DNA of 64,000 nt, taken from Rubrivivax sp. Lineage in GTDB: Bacteria > Pseudomonadota > Gammaproteobacteria > Burkholderiales > Burkholderiaceae_C. Shown here piece by piece: positions 1-10,061 of the stretch; the first letter of the stretch is position 1; every line of letters begins with the position of its first letter. Under the pieces are notes generated by a model. That model made no database searches. It had not been told where the DNA came from and saw only the letters and a list, made by a program, of their open reading frames with translations. Position numbers and translations under genes: made by a program. The stretch is from positions 62,001 to 126,000 of the forward strand of contig JAHBZS010000001.1 in NCBI GenBank assembly GCA_019635285.1. Direction: 5' to 3'.

Positions 1-123
1 TGGCCCTTCAGCTGGTGGGTGGCGGCGCAGGGCGCGCTCATCGTCTACGTGCTGATCATCGGCTTGTACGCCTACCTCATGAACCGGCTGGACGTGGCGC
101 ACGGCGTGGCCGAGGAAGAGTAA
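1..123 (+). CDS. DUF4212 family protein, C-terminal end (partial)
   Basis: The window opens inside this gene; 40 residues and the TAA stop remain. The fragment has a hydrophobic segment (WVAAQGALIVYVLIIGLYAY) followed by MNRLDVAHGVAEEE. An aromatic-Q-G motif leading into a membrane helix that ends in a Y-A-x-x-MNRLD stretch is typical of the C-terminus of DUF4212 proteins, small two-helix membrane proteins usually encoded next to an acetate/solute:sodium symporter. The rest of the gene and any symporter lie outside the window. The family call rests on this short match only. Confidence 0.6.
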   Translation, partial: WPFSWWVAAQGALIVYVLIIGLYAYLMNRLDVAHGVAEEE

Positions 124-137
124 GCCGGCGCGGTCTT

Positions 138-146
138 TGTTATACT
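138..146 (+). promoter_or_regulatory. Extended -10 promoter element for the rpsF operon
   Basis: TGTTATACT reads as TGn followed by TATACT (141-146), an extended -10 hexamer. It lies about 90 bases before rpsF, right after the preceding gene ends. No good -35 is seen 17 bases upstream, which fits an extended -10 promoter. Transcription would start near 153. Confidence 0.45.
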
Positions 147-162
147 CATAGGCTTTTCCCTT

Positions 163-208
163 GCCGCACCCGCTTGACGATGCATCGTCAACGACGCCCC
201 GGGGCGGC
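163..208 (+). promoter_or_regulatory. Structured rpsF leader, possible S6:S18 autoregulatory site
   Basis: The leader holds a perfect 18-base palindrome at 174-191 (TTGACGATG/CATCGTCAA), a second palindrome GCCCCGGGGC at 196-205, and flanking GCCGC (163-167) and GCGGC (204-208) that could close an outer stem. In many bacteria the S6:S18 complex binds a hairpin in this leader and represses its own operon. The position and structure fit such a site; I did not match the published consensus base by base. Confidence 0.4.
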
Positions 209-238
209 TTCCATCACTGGAAACCACAAGGAGTATTC

Positions 239-604
239 ATGCGTCACTATGAGATCGTCCTGCTGATCCATCCGGATCAAAGCGAGCAGGTTCCGGCGAT
301 GCTCGAGCGTTACAAGACGCTCGTCACGGCTGGCGGCGGCACGGTGCACCGTGTCGAGGACTGGGGGCGGCGCCAGCTGGCCTACCTGATCCAGAAGCTC
401 GCGAAGGCCCACTACCTGTGCCTGAACATCGAATGCAGCAAGGAAACGCTGAACGAGCTGGAAACCGGCTTCCGTTTCAACGATGCCGTGCTGCGCCATC
501 TGACCGTGGCGCGTGACAGCGCGATCACCACGCCGTCGACGATGATGAAGGCCGCCGACAAGGACGAGCAGCGCCGCGCCCCCGCGCCGGCGCCGCAGGC
601 CTGA
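239..604 (+). CDS. rpsF: 30S ribosomal protein S6
   Basis: A 121-residue S6 protein of the small-subunit platform, which binds 16S rRNA as a dimer with S18. The family features are [17 protein letters not shown] at the N-terminus, the [17 protein letters not shown] core and a charged Ala/Pro-rich tail. The ATG at 239 follows AAGGAG at 228-233; the longer open frame from 161 would add residues not found in S6 and is rejected. It is first in rpsF-priB-rpsR-rplI, the usual operon, and its TGA overlaps the priB start. Confidence 0.95.
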   Translation: MRHYEIVLLIHPDQSEQVPAMLERYKTLVTAGGGTVHRVEDWGRRQLAYLIQKLAKAHYLCLNIECSKETLNELETGFRFNDAVLRHLTVARDSAITTPSTMMKAADKDEQRRAPAPAPQA

Positions 605-897
605 ACCGGCTGGTTCTCGCCGCGCGCCTGATCGAGCGTCGCGCCCTGCGCTATACCCCGGCCGGCCTGCCGGTTCTGGACTTCGAGCTGAAGCACGAAT
701 CCGAACTGAGCGAAGCCGGCCAGGCGCGCAAGGTGGCGCTGCAAATCAGGGCCATGGCCATCGGTGGCATCACCGGGGCGCTGGCCGAAGCGACGCTGGG
801 CAGCGACGGCACATTCGCCGGCTTCCTGGCGGCAGCGCGCAACGGGCGAGGCCTGCTGTTCCATGTCACGGCCTACGAGCCCGCCGCACACAACTGA
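601..897 (+). CDS. priB: Primosomal replication protein PriB, CTG start
   Basis: A 98-residue OB-fold single-strand DNA-binding protein that helps PriA restart stalled replication forks. The protein begins [20 protein letters not shown], exactly where other betaproteobacterial PriB proteins begin MNRLVL, and continues through FELKHESE, the IRAMAIG strand and [13 protein letters not shown]. No ATG, GTG or TTG lies in frame near the N-terminus. The first codon is therefore CTG at 601, which overlaps the rpsF stop as CTGA, so translation is probably coupled to rpsF. The next in-frame ATG (753) would remove half of the fold. It is easily missed by gene finders. Confidence 0.85.
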   Translation: MNRLVLAARLIERRALRYTPAGLPVLDFELKHESELSEAGQARKVALQIRAMAIGGITGALAEATLGSDGTFAGFLAAARNGRGLLFHVTAYEPAAHN

Positions 898-918
898 ATT
901 GCTTACAAGGAGTTCCTC

Positions 919-1209
919 ATGCCCCCGCCACGTGGTAAAGGTCGGTTTTCCAAGGACAAGCGCCCGAAGCGCAACCAGCAATCGCTGCTGTTCCGCCGCA
1001 AGCGTTTCTGCCGCTTCACCGTCGCCGGTGTCAAGGAGATCGACTACAAGGACATCGACACGCTGCGCGACTTCATCGGTGAGAACGGCCGCATCACCCC
1101 GGCTCGCCTGACCGGCACGCGCGCCTTCTTCCAGCGCCAGCTGACCACGGCCATCAAGCGCGCGCGTTTCCTCGCGCTGCTGCCGTACTCCGACCAGCAC
1201 AAGGTCTGA
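919..1209 (+). CDS. rpsR: 30S ribosomal protein S18
   Basis: A 96-residue S18 protein, partner of S6 on the platform. Family signatures are [33 protein letters not shown] and the basic [28 protein letters not shown] end. A strong AAGGAG (907-912) precedes the ATG. The gene is third in the rpsF operon. The N-terminus is extended and basic, as in other betaproteobacterial S18 proteins. Confidence 0.96.
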   Translation: MPPPRGKGRFSKDKRPKRNQQSLLFRRKRFCRFTVAGVKEIDYKDIDTLRDFIGENGRITPARLTGTRAFFQRQLTTAIKRARFLALLPYSDQHKV

Positions 1210-1223
1210 TCGGGAGCCACACC

Positions 1224-1676
1224 ATGCAAATCATCCTTCTGGAAAAGATCGCCAACCTGGGCAACCTGGGTGACGTGGTCAAGGTCAAGGACGGCTACGC
1301 CCGCAACTTCCTGATCCCGGGCAAGCACGCGCGCCGTGCCACCGAAGCCGCGATCAAGGAATTCGAGGCGCGCCGCGCCGAACTGGAAAAGGCCGCCGCC
1401 GACAAGCTGGCCGCGGCCCAGGCGCTGCAGGAACAACTGGCCGGCAAGGTCGTGCGCATCAGCCAGAAGGCCGGCGTCGACGGCCGGCTGTTCGGCTCGG
1501 TGACCAACGCCGACATCGCCGAAGCGCTGACGAAGATCGGCTTCGCGATCGCCAAGGCCCAGGTGCGCATGCCCAACGGCCCGCTGAAGACCGTCGGCGA
1601 CCATGCCGTGTCGGTGTCGCCGCATACCGACGTCGTCGCCGAGATTGCCGTGCAGGTGATTGCGCAGGCCGATTGA
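1224..1676 (+). CDS. rplI: 50S ribosomal protein L9
   Basis: A 150-residue L9 protein of the large subunit. It starts [22 protein letters not shown] and continues with [13 protein letters not shown], the N-terminal rRNA-binding domain. A long helix follows (Ala/Glu/Lys-rich, about residues 41-75), then the C-terminal domain with the FGSVT motif. It is the last gene before a factor-independent terminator, so the S6-L9 operon appears to end here. Confidence 0.96.
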   Translation: MQIILLEKIANLGNLGDVVKVKDGYARNFLIPGKHARRATEAAIKEFEARRAELEKAAADKLAAAQALQEQLAGKVVRISQKAGVDGRLFGSVTNADIAEALTKIGFAIAKAQVRMPNGPLKTVGDHAVSVSPHTDVVAEIAVQVIAQAD

Positions 1677-1699
1677 CCCGGGTAACCTGAGCGCACGAC

Positions 1700-1733
1700 A
1701 GAAGGCCGGCTGCCAAGCCGGCTTTCTGCTTTC
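1700..1733 (+). terminator. Terminator of the rpsF-rplI operon
   Basis: An 11-bp stem AGAAGGCCGGC (1700-1710) pairs with GCCGGCTTTCT (1717-1727), with one G-U pair and a 6-base loop. The T-rich 3' arm runs into GCTTTC. It starts 24 bases after the rplI stop. Confidence 0.75.
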
Positions 1734-1766
1734 AGGGCCGGCAGTTGTGCACCGCTCATGCGCCGG

Positions 1767-1775
1767 CTATCCACA
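1767..1775 (+). promoter_or_regulatory. DnaA-box-like 9-mer before dnaB
   Basis: CTATCCACA matches the DnaA box TTATCCACA at 8 of 9 positions and lies 22 bases before the dnaB start. A single box can occur by chance; no cluster of boxes or AT-rich region is present. Confidence 0.25.
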
Positions 1776-1796
1776 GACTTGACCACAAGGCCCGCG

Positions 1797-3203
1797 ATGT
1801 CCGCTCTCTTCGACCCCCGCGACAGCGGCCCGCGCGACGACGAGGTGGCGCGCCTGCGCGTGCCGCCCAACTCCAACGAAGCCGAGCAGAGCGTGCTCGG
1901 CGGGCTGCTGCTGGACAACCTGGCCTGGGACCGCGCGGCCGATCTGCTGTCCGACAGCGACTTCTATCGCCACGAGCACCGGCTGATCTACGGCGCGGTC
2001 GGCGCGCTGGTCAGCGCCGGCAAGCCGGCCGACGTGATCACCGTCTTCGAGCACCTGCAGAGCCAGGGCAAGGCGGCGGACTGCGGCGGCCTGGCCTACC
2101 TGAACGCGCTGGCGCAGAGCGTGCCGAGCGCGGCCAACATGCGGCGCTATGCGGAGATCGTGCGCGAGCGCGCCATCCTGCGCAAGCTGATCGCCGCCAG
2201 CGACGAGATCGCCACCACCGCCTTCAACACGCAAGGCCGCCCGGTGACGCAGATCCTCGACGAAGCCGAGGGCCGCATCTTCAAGATCGGTGAGGAGGGC
2301 TCGCGCAACCGCCAGGGCTTCCAGGGCATCGACAAGCTTGTCGTCGCGCTGCTGGACCGTGTCAACGAACTGCACGAGAACGGTGCCGAGGACGTGACCG
2401 GCGTCAGGACCGGCTTCTACGACATGGACCACATGACGGCGGGGCTGCAGAAGGGTGACCTGATCGTGCTGGCCGCGCGCCCGTCGATGGGCAAGACCGC
2501 GTTCGCGCTGAACATCGCCGAGCACGTGGCCGTGCACGAAGAGTTGCCGGTGCTGGTGTTCTCGATGGAAATGGGTGCGGCGCAGCTGGCGCTGCGCATG
2601 GTCGGCTCGCTGGGGCGCATCGACCAGTCGGGGCTGCGCACCGGCCGGCTGAAGGACGGGGACTGGGAGCGCCTGGCCGAGGCGGTCGATCGTCTTGGCC
2701 GCGTGCAACTGTTCATCGACGAGACGCCGGCGCTGAACTCGGCCGAACTGCGCGCGCGCGCGCGGCGCATGGCGCGGCAGTTCGGCGGCACGCTGGGCCT
2801 GATCGTCATCGACTACCTGCAGCTGATGAGCGGCAGCAGCAGCAGCGAGGAGAACCGCGCCACCGAGATCGGCGAGATCTCGCGCGGCCTGAAGGCGCTG
2901 GCCAAGGAACTGCAATGTCCGGTGATCGCGCTGTCGCAGCTGAACCGCAGCGTCGAAAGCCGCAACGACAAGCGGCCGATGATGAGCGACCTGCGCGAAT
3001 CCGGCGCCATCGAGCAGGACGCCGACGTCATCATGTTCATCTACCGCGACGAGTACTACAACAAGGACAGCAAGGAGCCGGGCGTGGCGGAGATCATCAT
3101 CGCCAAGCAGCGCAACGGCCCGGTCGGCACCTTGAAGCTGACCTTCCTGAAGCCGCTGACGCGCTTCGACAACCTGGCGCCGGGGGGCGACCCGGGCTAC
3201 TGA
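1797..3203 (+). CDS. dnaB: Replicative DNA helicase DnaB
   Basis: A 468-residue hexameric 5'-3' helicase that unwinds DNA at the fork. The N-terminal collar domain begins with PPNSNEAEQSVLGGLLLD. The RecA-like domain has Walker A (ARPSMGKTAF, about residues 225-235), Walker B (LIVIDYLQLM, about 335-345), the DLRESGAIEQDAD motif and the C-terminal RNGP motif. The start is ATG 1797 (MSALFDPRD); an in-frame ATG at 1758 would add 13 unconserved residues. It follows the rplI terminator and so probably has its own promoter in the short gap. No intein is present. Confidence 0.96.
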   Translation: MSALFDPRDSGPRDDEVARLRVPPNSNEAEQSVLGGLLLDNLAWDRAADLLSDSDFYRHEHRLIYGAVGALVSAGKPADVITVFEHLQSQGKAADCGGLAYLNALAQSVPSAANMRRYAEIVRERAILRKLIAASDEIATTAFNTQGRPVTQILDEAEGRIFKIGEEGSRNRQGFQGIDKLVVALLDRVNELHENGAEDVTGVRTGFYDMDHMTAGLQKGDLIVLAARPSMGKTAFALNIAEHVAVHEELPVLVFSMEMGAAQLALRMVGSLGRIDQSGLRTGRLKDGDWERLAEAVDRLGRVQLFIDETPALNSAELRARARRMARQFGGTLGLIVIDYLQLMSGSSSSEENRATEIGEISRGLKALAKELQCPVIALSQLNRSVESRNDKRPMMSDLRESGAIEQDADVIMFIYRDEYYNKDSKEPGVAEIIIAKQRNGPVGTLKLTFLKPLTRFDNLAPGGDPGY

Positions 3204-3220
3204 TTGCGCGGGCAGAAAGA

Positions 3221-3236
3221 CTGTATGAAAATACAG
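3221..3236 (+). promoter_or_regulatory. LexA operator (SOS box) at the start of the radical SAM gene
   Basis: CTGTATGAAAATACAG is a full CTG-N10-CAG SOS box with an AT-rich centre. It ends two bases before the ATG at 3238. Bound LexA would block the promoter or the very start of the transcript. The orthologous Pseudomonas aeruginosa gene PA0069 is a known LexA target, so the site is very likely functional. Confidence 0.85.
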
Positions 3237-3237
3237 T

Positions 3238-4338
3238 ATGTCTGCCAAGATACCGCCGCTGGTTCCCGCACCGCAGAAAGGCCGCGGCACGGTCTGGGCG
3301 CTGCCTCACCGCTTCAGCAGCGAGCTGAAAGAAGACTACGACGACGGCTGGGGCACGCTGCAGCAGCAGGTGCTGGAGCAGCCGCTGGCCCCCGCCACGC
3401 AGGTGGTCGACGAGCAGGTGCGCAGCATCCTCAGCGGCAACGACTCGCCCGACGTCGGCTTCGACCTGTCGATCAACCCCTACCGCGGCTGCGAGCACGG
3501 CTGCATCTACTGCTTCGCGCGGCCGACGCACTCCTACCTGAACCTGTCGCCGGGCATCGATTTCGAGACGCACATCGTCGCCAAGGTCAATGCCGCGCAG
3601 CGCCTGCGCGAGGCCTTCGCCAAGCCGAGCTATCGGCCCAAGATACTCAACCTGGGCTCGGTGACCGACGCCTACCAGCCGGCCGAACGGCGGCTGCGCA
3701 TCACGCGCGGCGTCATCGAGGTGCTGCACGAGGCGCAGCATGCGTTTTCGATCATCACCAAGGCCTCGCTGGTGGAGCGTGACCTGGACCTGATCGCGCC
3801 GATGGCCGCCCGGCGGCTGGCGGCGGTCTACGTGTCGCTGACCACGCTGGACCCGGCCCTGGCGCGCGTCATGGAGCCGCGCGCCGCGGCGCCGCACCGA
3901 CGGCTGCAGACCATCCGGCGCCTGTCCGACGCCGGCGTGCCGGTGGGTGTGAGCGTGTCGCCGGTGATCCCCTTCCTCAACGAGCCCGAGCTCGAGCAGG
4001 TACTGGCCGCCGCGCAGGCCAGCGGCGCGAGCCGCGCCTTCAGCATCGTGCTGCGCCTGCCTTGGGAGGTGAGCCCGCTGTTCCGGCAATGGCTGGAGCA
4101 GCATTTCCCCGAACGCGCACCGCGCATCATGGCGCGGGTGCGCGACCTGCGCGGCGGCCGCGACAACGACCCGCGCTTCGGCACGCGCATGCACGGCGAG
4201 GGCGTGTGGGCCCGCCTGCTGCGCCAGCGCTTCGAGCGGGCCTGCGTGCGCCTGGGCCTGAACCGCGAGCGCATCGAGCTGGACCTCGGCGCCTTCCGGC
4301 CGCCGGCCGCACAGGCCGGCCAGGCCAGCCTGTTCTGA
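3238..4338 (+). CDS. PA0069-family radical SAM protein, SOS-controlled
   Basis: A 366-residue radical SAM protein related to spore photoproduct lyase-like proteins. The iron-sulfur motif is C85-x3-C89-x2-C92 within YRGCEHGCIYCFARP. The KGRG motif near the N-terminus, the N-L-G-S-V-T-D-A-Y-Q-P-A-E strand and the conserved R-x-R-G-V-I-E region fit the PA0069 family. The biochemical reaction is unknown; LexA control suggests a role in DNA damage. The ATG lies two bases after the SOS box, with no clear Shine-Dalgarno sequence, so the mRNA may be nearly leaderless. It ends base to base with the convergent dnaJ. Confidence 0.85.
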   Translation: MSAKIPPLVPAPQKGRGTVWALPHRFSSELKEDYDDGWGTLQQQVLEQPLAPATQVVDEQVRSILSGNDSPDVGFDLSINPYRGCEHGCIYCFARPTHSYLNLSPGIDFETHIVAKVNAAQRLREAFAKPSYRPKILNLGSVTDAYQPAERRLRITRGVIEVLHEAQHAFSIITKASLVERDLDLIAPMAARRLAAVYVSLTTLDPALARVMEPRAAAPHRRLQTIRRLSDAGVPVGVSVSPVIPFLNEPELEQVLAAAQASGASRAFSIVLRLPWEVSPLFRQWLEQHFPERAPRIMARVRDLRGGRDNDPRFGTRMHGEGVWARLLRQRFERACVRLGLNRERIELDLGAFRPPAAQAGQASLF

Positions 4339-5481
4339 CTACTTGAACAGGTCCTTCACGCGCTCGGCCCAGCTCTTCTCGCTGGGCGAGTGCCGGTCGC
4401 CGCCCTTGCGCAGCGAGTCGTCCAGGTCCTTCAGCAGCTTGCGCTGGTGTTCGGTCAGCTTCACCGGCGTCTCCACCGCGACGTGCGCGTACAGGTCGCC
4501 GGGGTAGCTGGAGCGGATGCCCTTGATGCCCTTGCCGCGCAGGCGGAAGGTCTTGCCGTGCTGCGTGCCTTCGGGCAGGTCGATCTCGGCATTGCCGCCC
4601 AGCGTCGGCACCTCGATCGTGCCGCCCAGGGCCGCGGTGGTCAGGCCCACCGGCACGGTGCAGTGCAGGTCGTCGCCGTCGCGCTCGAACAGGTCGTGCG
4701 CCTTGACGCGGATCTCGATGTACAGGTCGCCGCTGGGGCCGCCGTTGGTGCCCGGCTCGCCGTTGCCGGCCGAGCGGATGCGCATGCCTTCGTTGATGCC
4801 GGCAGGGATCTTCACCTCCAGCGTCTTCTGCTTCTTGATCTTGCCGGCGCCGTGGCAGGTGTTGCAGGGCTCGGGGATGATCTTGCCGCTGCCGCGGCAG
4901 GTGGGGCAGGTCTGCTGGATGCTGAAGAAGCCCTGGCGCATGTGCACCGTGCCGCCGCCGTTGCAGGTGCCGCAGGTCTTGGGGCTGGTGCCGGGTTTTG
5001 CGCCCGTGCCCTTGCAGGTCTCGCAGTTGTCCCAGCTGGGAATGCGGATCTGCGTGTCCTTGCCGCGCGCCGCTTCTTCCAGCGTGATCTCCATCGCGTA
5101 GCTCAGGTCGTTGCCGCGGTAGACCTGCTGGCCACCGCCGCCACGCCGGCCACCGGCGGCGCCGCCGAAGATGTCGCCGAAGATGTCGCCGAAGGCCTCG
5201 GCGAAGCCGCCGAAGCCCTCGGGGCCGGCGCCGCGCCCGCCCATGTTCGGGTCCACGCCGGCGTGGCCGAACTGGTCGTAGGCCGCGCGCTTCTGCGCGT
5301 CGGTGAGCATCTCGTAGGCCTCCTTGGCCTCCTTGAACTTCTCTTCCGCCGCCTTGGCCTTGTCCCCCTGGTTGCGGTCAGGGTGGTGCTTCATGGCCAG
5401 CTTGCGGTAGGCCTTCTTGATGTCGTCCTCGCTCGCGTTGCGGGGCACGCCGAGGATCTCGTAGTAGTCGCGCTTTGCCAT
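4339..5481 (-). CDS. dnaJ: Chaperone protein DnaJ (Hsp40)
   Basis: A 380-residue type I J-protein that delivers substrates to DnaK and stimulates its ATPase. Domains in order are: J domain (1-70) with HPD at 33-35; a Gly/Phe-rich linker containing [11 protein letters not shown]; four CxxCxGxG zinc repeats ([32 protein letters not shown]); and two beta-rich C-terminal domains. It is downstream of dnaK on the same strand, with a hairpin terminator in between that probably lowers its expression relative to dnaK. Confidence 0.96.
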   Translation of the reverse strand: MAKRDYYEILGVPRNASEDDIKKAYRKLAMKHHPDRNQGDKAKAAEEKFKEAKEAYEMLTDAQKRAAYDQFGHAGVDPNMGGRGAGPEGFGGFAEAFGDIFGDIFGGAAGGRRGGGGQQVYRGNDLSYAMEITLEEAARGKDTQIRIPSWDNCETCKGTGAKPGTSPKTCGTCNGGGTVHMRQGFFSIQQTCPTCRGSGKIIPEPCNTCHGAGKIKKQKTLEVKIPAGINEGMRIRSAGNGEPGTNGGPSGDLYIEIRVKAHDLFERDGDDLHCTVPVGLTTAALGGTIEVPTLGGNAEIDLPEGTQHGKTFRLRGKGIKGIRSSYPGDLYAHVAVETPVKLTEHQRKLLKDLDDSLRKGGDRHSPSEKSWAERVKDLFK

Positions 5482-5499
5482 GCGATTGCTGCTCGAAAC

Positions 5500-5554
5500 A
5501 AAAACGATGAAGCCGCGTTGCGGGTGCGCCCGAGCGGGCGGCCCTCAACGCGGC
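5500..5554 (-). terminator. Hairpin between dnaK and dnaJ (attenuator)
   Basis: On the minus strand GCCGCGTTG (5554-5546) pairs perfectly with CAACGCGGC (5520-5512), with a nested GCCCG/CGGGC stem, followed by TTCATCG and five T. It ends 19 bases before the dnaJ start. It looks like a partial terminator that sets the DnaK:DnaJ ratio. Confidence 0.6.
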
Positions 5555-5605
5555 AGTGTCACCCGCTGCGGGCCCGGCGTCGTCGGCCGGGCCGGCGGGC
5601 AGGCA

Positions 5606-7537
<1,932 letters not shown>

Positions 7538-7573
7538 TGTTGTGGCTCCTGAGGATGAATCTGATTGACTTGG

Positions 7574-7601
7574 AGTTGTGGATAACCTGCCGGCTTTCAA
7601 G
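7574..7601 (-). promoter_or_regulatory. Possible sigma-32 promoter of dnaK overlapping a perfect DnaA box
   Basis: On the minus strand a -35 CTTGAAA (7601-7595) is followed after 13 bases by CCACAACT (7581-7574), which matches the sigma-32 -10 consensus CCCCATnT at 5 of 7 defined positions. The -10 overlaps a perfect DnaA box TTATCCACA (7585-7577). Both sites are readings of the sequence; whether either is used is unknown. Confidence 0.35.
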
Positions 7602-7613
7602 CCCGCCGTGGCG

Positions 7614-8153
7614 TTATTGAGGTGCCGCCACCGTGACCAGCGCCGGCCGCAGCACGCGGTCGGCGATCAGGTAACCCTTCTGCAGCACCGAGACGACGGT
7701 GTTGGGCTCCTGCGCCGCCGGCACCATGCTGATGGCCTGATGCTGGTGCGGGTCGAACTTGGTGCCGGCCGGTGGGTTGATCGGCAGCACCTTGTTGCGC
7801 TCCAGGGCGGCCAGCAGCTGGCGCAGCGTGGCGTGCACGCCTTCGAGCATCTGCTCCGCGGTGGCCTGGGGCTGGGCGATGGCCGCTTCCAGGCTGTCGC
7901 ACACCGGCAACAGGCTTTCCGCAAAGCCTTCCACCGCGAACTTGCGCGCCTTGGACATCTCTTCCTCGGCGCGGCGGCGCGTGTTCTCGGCCTCGGCCTT
8001 GGCGCGCAGGTAGGCGTCGGACACCGACGCGTGCTTGGCTTCCAGTTCGGCCAGGCGCTCCTCTGCCTGTTTTGCGGCGGGCGTGCCGCCTTCCTGGGCC
8101 TCGGTGGCGGGCGCCTCTTCGGCGCCGTGGGGAGTGGAATCTTTGGGGTTCAT
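7614..8153 (-). CDS. grpE: Nucleotide exchange factor GrpE
   Basis: A 179-residue dimeric exchange factor that releases ADP from DnaK. It has an acidic Glu/Ala-rich N-terminal stretch, a long coiled-coil helix (about residues 35-90, containing [19 protein letters not shown]), and a C-terminal beta domain with [14 protein letters not shown] and [20 protein letters not shown]. The ATG at 8153 is chosen because the longer frame (to 8243) runs through the sigma-32 promoter and into hslR. It is first in the grpE-dnaK-dnaJ heat-shock unit. Confidence 0.95.
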   Translation of the reverse strand: MNPKDSTPHGAEEAPATEAQEGGTPAAKQAEERLAELEAKHASVSDAYLRAKAEAENTRRRAEEEMSKARKFAVEGFAESLLPVCDSLEAAIAQPQATAEQMLEGVHATLRQLLAALERNKVLPINPPAGTKFDPHQHQAISMVPAAQEPNTVVSVLQKGYLIADRVLRPALVTVAAPQ

Positions 8154-8180
8154 GGGCGGGTTGGCTACGAAACCAGACTC

Positions 8181-8208
8181 AGATGGGTGCGATGAACGCA
8201 ATTTCAAG
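8181..8208 (-). promoter_or_regulatory. Sigma-32 heat-shock promoter of grpE
   Basis: On the minus strand CTTGAAA (8208-8202) and CCCATCT (8187-8181) are separated by 14 bases, close to the RpoH consensus (CTTGAAA, 13-15 bases, CCCCATnT). The start would be near 8174, leaving about 20 bases before the grpE ATG. Confidence 0.8.
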
Positions 8209-8232
8209 AGGGTCTTTGCGGCCGGCGGTGGC

Positions 8233-8643
8233 TCAGCCGTCATCCAGCGATGCGCTCCAGCGCTGCCAGTCGGCCAGATCCCGCCGGTCGCGCTTGGTCG
8301 GCCGGCCCTGGGTCAGCGCCTGGGCCGGCTCGACGCCCTGGCGCATCAGCTCGGCGTGGCGCCGGGCGCGCTGCAGGCTCTCCTCGGTCTCGGCATAGAG
8401 CTGCTGTGCCTGCGCCGCCGGGCCGCGCTGCAGCGACAGCCCTTGCACCTGCAGCGTGCGCTGCAGAGCGCCCTGGCGCAGATCGAGACGGTCACCGACA
8501 TGCAGCTCGCGGGCCGGTTTGACCGCCTGGCCGTTAACCTGGACCCGGCCCTTGTCGATGGCCTCCACCGCCAGGGCGCGGGTCTTGAAGAAGCGGGCTG
8601 CCCAGAGCCATTTGTCCAGGCGCATGCCGTCGGGCGGATTCAT
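8233..8643 (-). CDS. hslR: Heat-shock RNA-binding protein Hsp15 (S4 domain)
   Basis: A 136-residue S4-domain protein. Hsp15 recycles 50S subunits that still carry a blocked peptidyl-tRNA after heat shock. The S4 domain is [19 protein letters not shown], then [22 protein letters not shown]; a basic, helical C-terminus follows ([14 protein letters not shown]). Two starts are possible: ATG 8643, which overlaps the upstream kinase stop as ATGA, or ATG 8625 (MRLDKW). The first is chosen because of the overlap. It lies just upstream of grpE, in keeping with a heat-shock role. Confidence 0.85.
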   Translation of the reverse strand: MNPPDGMRLDKWLWAARFFKTRALAVEAIDKGRVQVNGQAVKPARELHVGDRLDLRQGALQRTLQVQGLSLQRGPAAQAQQLYAETEESLQRARRHAELMRQGVEPAQALTQGRPTKRDRRDLADWQRWSASLDDG

Positions 8644-10061
8644 CAAGGCGGATTGTCGGCCAGCGGCAGGCGCACCAGCGCGTCCAGGCCCTGCACCGGC
8701 TCGCCCCGGTTGCGCAGCACGAGGTGGCCGCCCAGCGCGCGCACGATCTCCTGGCAGATGGCCAGGCCCAGGCCGGAGCCGGCGCGCCCGTCGCCCGGCG
8801 ACCGCCCGGTGGCAAAGGGCTGGAACAGCGCGTGCTGCAGCGGTCGCGGCAGCCCCGGGCCACCGTCGGACACCGTCAGTTCGGCCACCCCGCCGTCGCG
8901 CCGCAGCCGCACGGCGAGCATCGCCCCGTCGGAAGAAAACTTCCAGGCGTTGTGCAGCAGGTTGCGCGACAGCTCGCGCAGGGCCCAGTCGTGGGCGCGC
9001 ACCGGCGCGGGCTCGGTGCTGATGGCGAAGTCCAGCCGCTTCTCGGCGATCAGCGGGCCCAGGTCCAGCGCCACCTCGCGCACGATGCCCGCCCAGTCCA
9101 GCACCGTGGCGTCGCCCTGCTGGCGCAGCTGCTCCACCTTGGCCAGCGACAGCATCTGGTTGGCCAGCTGCGTGGCGCGCTGCACCGTGTGGTCGATCTC
9201 GCGCAGCGCCTGCAGCGGCGCGACGTCGCCGCGCAGCGACGACTGCGTCTGCGTGCGCAGCACCGCCAGCGGCGTGCGCAGCTGGTGCGCGGTATCGCGC
9301 ACGAAGCGCTTCTGTTGCTCCAGCAGGTGCGCCAGCCGCGCCATCACCTGGTTGGTAGCGTCCACCAGCGGCAGCAACTCGCGCGGCGCGGTGCTGGCCT
9401 CGATCGGCGACAGGTCGGTGGCGTCGCGTGCCCGGATGGCCGCCGACAGCGCACGCACCGGCCGCGTCGCCCGCTGCACCACCAGCGTCACCACCGCGGC
9501 GATCACCGCCAGCAGCAGCGCCTGGCGCCACAGCGTGTCCATCAACAGCTGGCGGGCCAGTGTCTCGCGCAGCTCCAGCGTCTCGGCCACCTGGATCGTC
9601 GCCATGCCCTGGCCGCCGGAGCCGGCCACGGGCTGCAGCAGCACCGCCACGCGCACCGGCCGGCCGCGAAACTGCTCGTCGTAGAAGTCCACCAGCGCCG
9701 CATAGGGGCCGCGGTCGGGGATGCGGCCGGTCCAGCGCGGCAGGTCCTCGTAGCCCGAGACCATCTCGCCGTCGAAGCCGCTGACCTTGTAGAACATCTG
9801 GCTGCGGTTGTCGGCATCGAAGGCTTCCAGGGCAGAGTAGGGCACGGTGGCGCGCAGCCGCGCCTGCGTGCCGCGACCCTCGACTTCAAGCTGTTCGCCG
9901 ATGACCTTGGCCGAGGCCAGCAGCGTGCGGTCGTAGGCGGTGTTGGCGCTGCGCAGCGCCTCGCGGTACAGGCTGACCGTGTTCAGCGCCACCAATCCCA
10001 GAACCGGAAGAAGAATGCCCAGCAGCAGCTGGCTGCGCAGCGAGGGCCGGCGCAGCTTCAA
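8643..10061 (-). CDS. tctE: TctE-type sensor histidine kinase
   Basis: A 472-residue membrane kinase paired with tctD. It has an N-terminal membrane segment (about residues 12-30), a 2CSK_N periplasmic domain (YDRTLLASA, FYKVSGFDGEMVSGYEDLP), a second membrane segment near residue 170, HAMP, the H-box FVRDTAHQLRTPLAVLR, the N-box NLLHNAWKFS and the G-boxes DGGPGLP and GSGLGLAICQEI. The start is TTG 10061, which overlaps the tctD stop as TTGA; no suitable ATG exists. TctE kinases sense tricarboxylates, and the divergent tctCBA transporter supports that. Confidence 0.85.
   Translation of the reverse strand: MKLRRPSLRSQLLLGILLPVLGLVALNTVSLYREALRSANTAYDRTLLASAKVIGEQLEVEGRGTQARLRATVPYSALEAFDADNRSQMFYKVSGFDGEMVSGYEDLPRWTGRIPDRGPYAALVDFYDEQFRGRPVRVAVLLQPVAGSGGQGMATIQVAETLELRETLARQLLMDTLWRQALLLAVIAAVVTLVVQRATRPVRALSAAIRARDATDLSPIEASTAPRELLPLVDATNQVMARLAHLLEQQKRFVRDTAHQLRTPLAVLRTQTQSSLRGDVAPLQALREIDHTVQRATQLANQMLSLAKVEQLRQQGDATVLDWAGIVREVALDLGPLIAEKRLDFAISTEPAPVRAHDWALRELSRNLLHNAWKFSSDGAMLAVRLRRDGGVAELTVSDGGPGLPRPLQHALFQPFATGRSPGDGRAGSGLGLAICQEIVRALGGHLVLRNRGEPVQGLDALVRLPLADNPP

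Noticed and set aside
5150-5230. Tandem repeat in dnaJ
   Set aside because: It encodes the normal Gly/Phe-rich linker ([11 protein letters not shown]) and is not a separate element.
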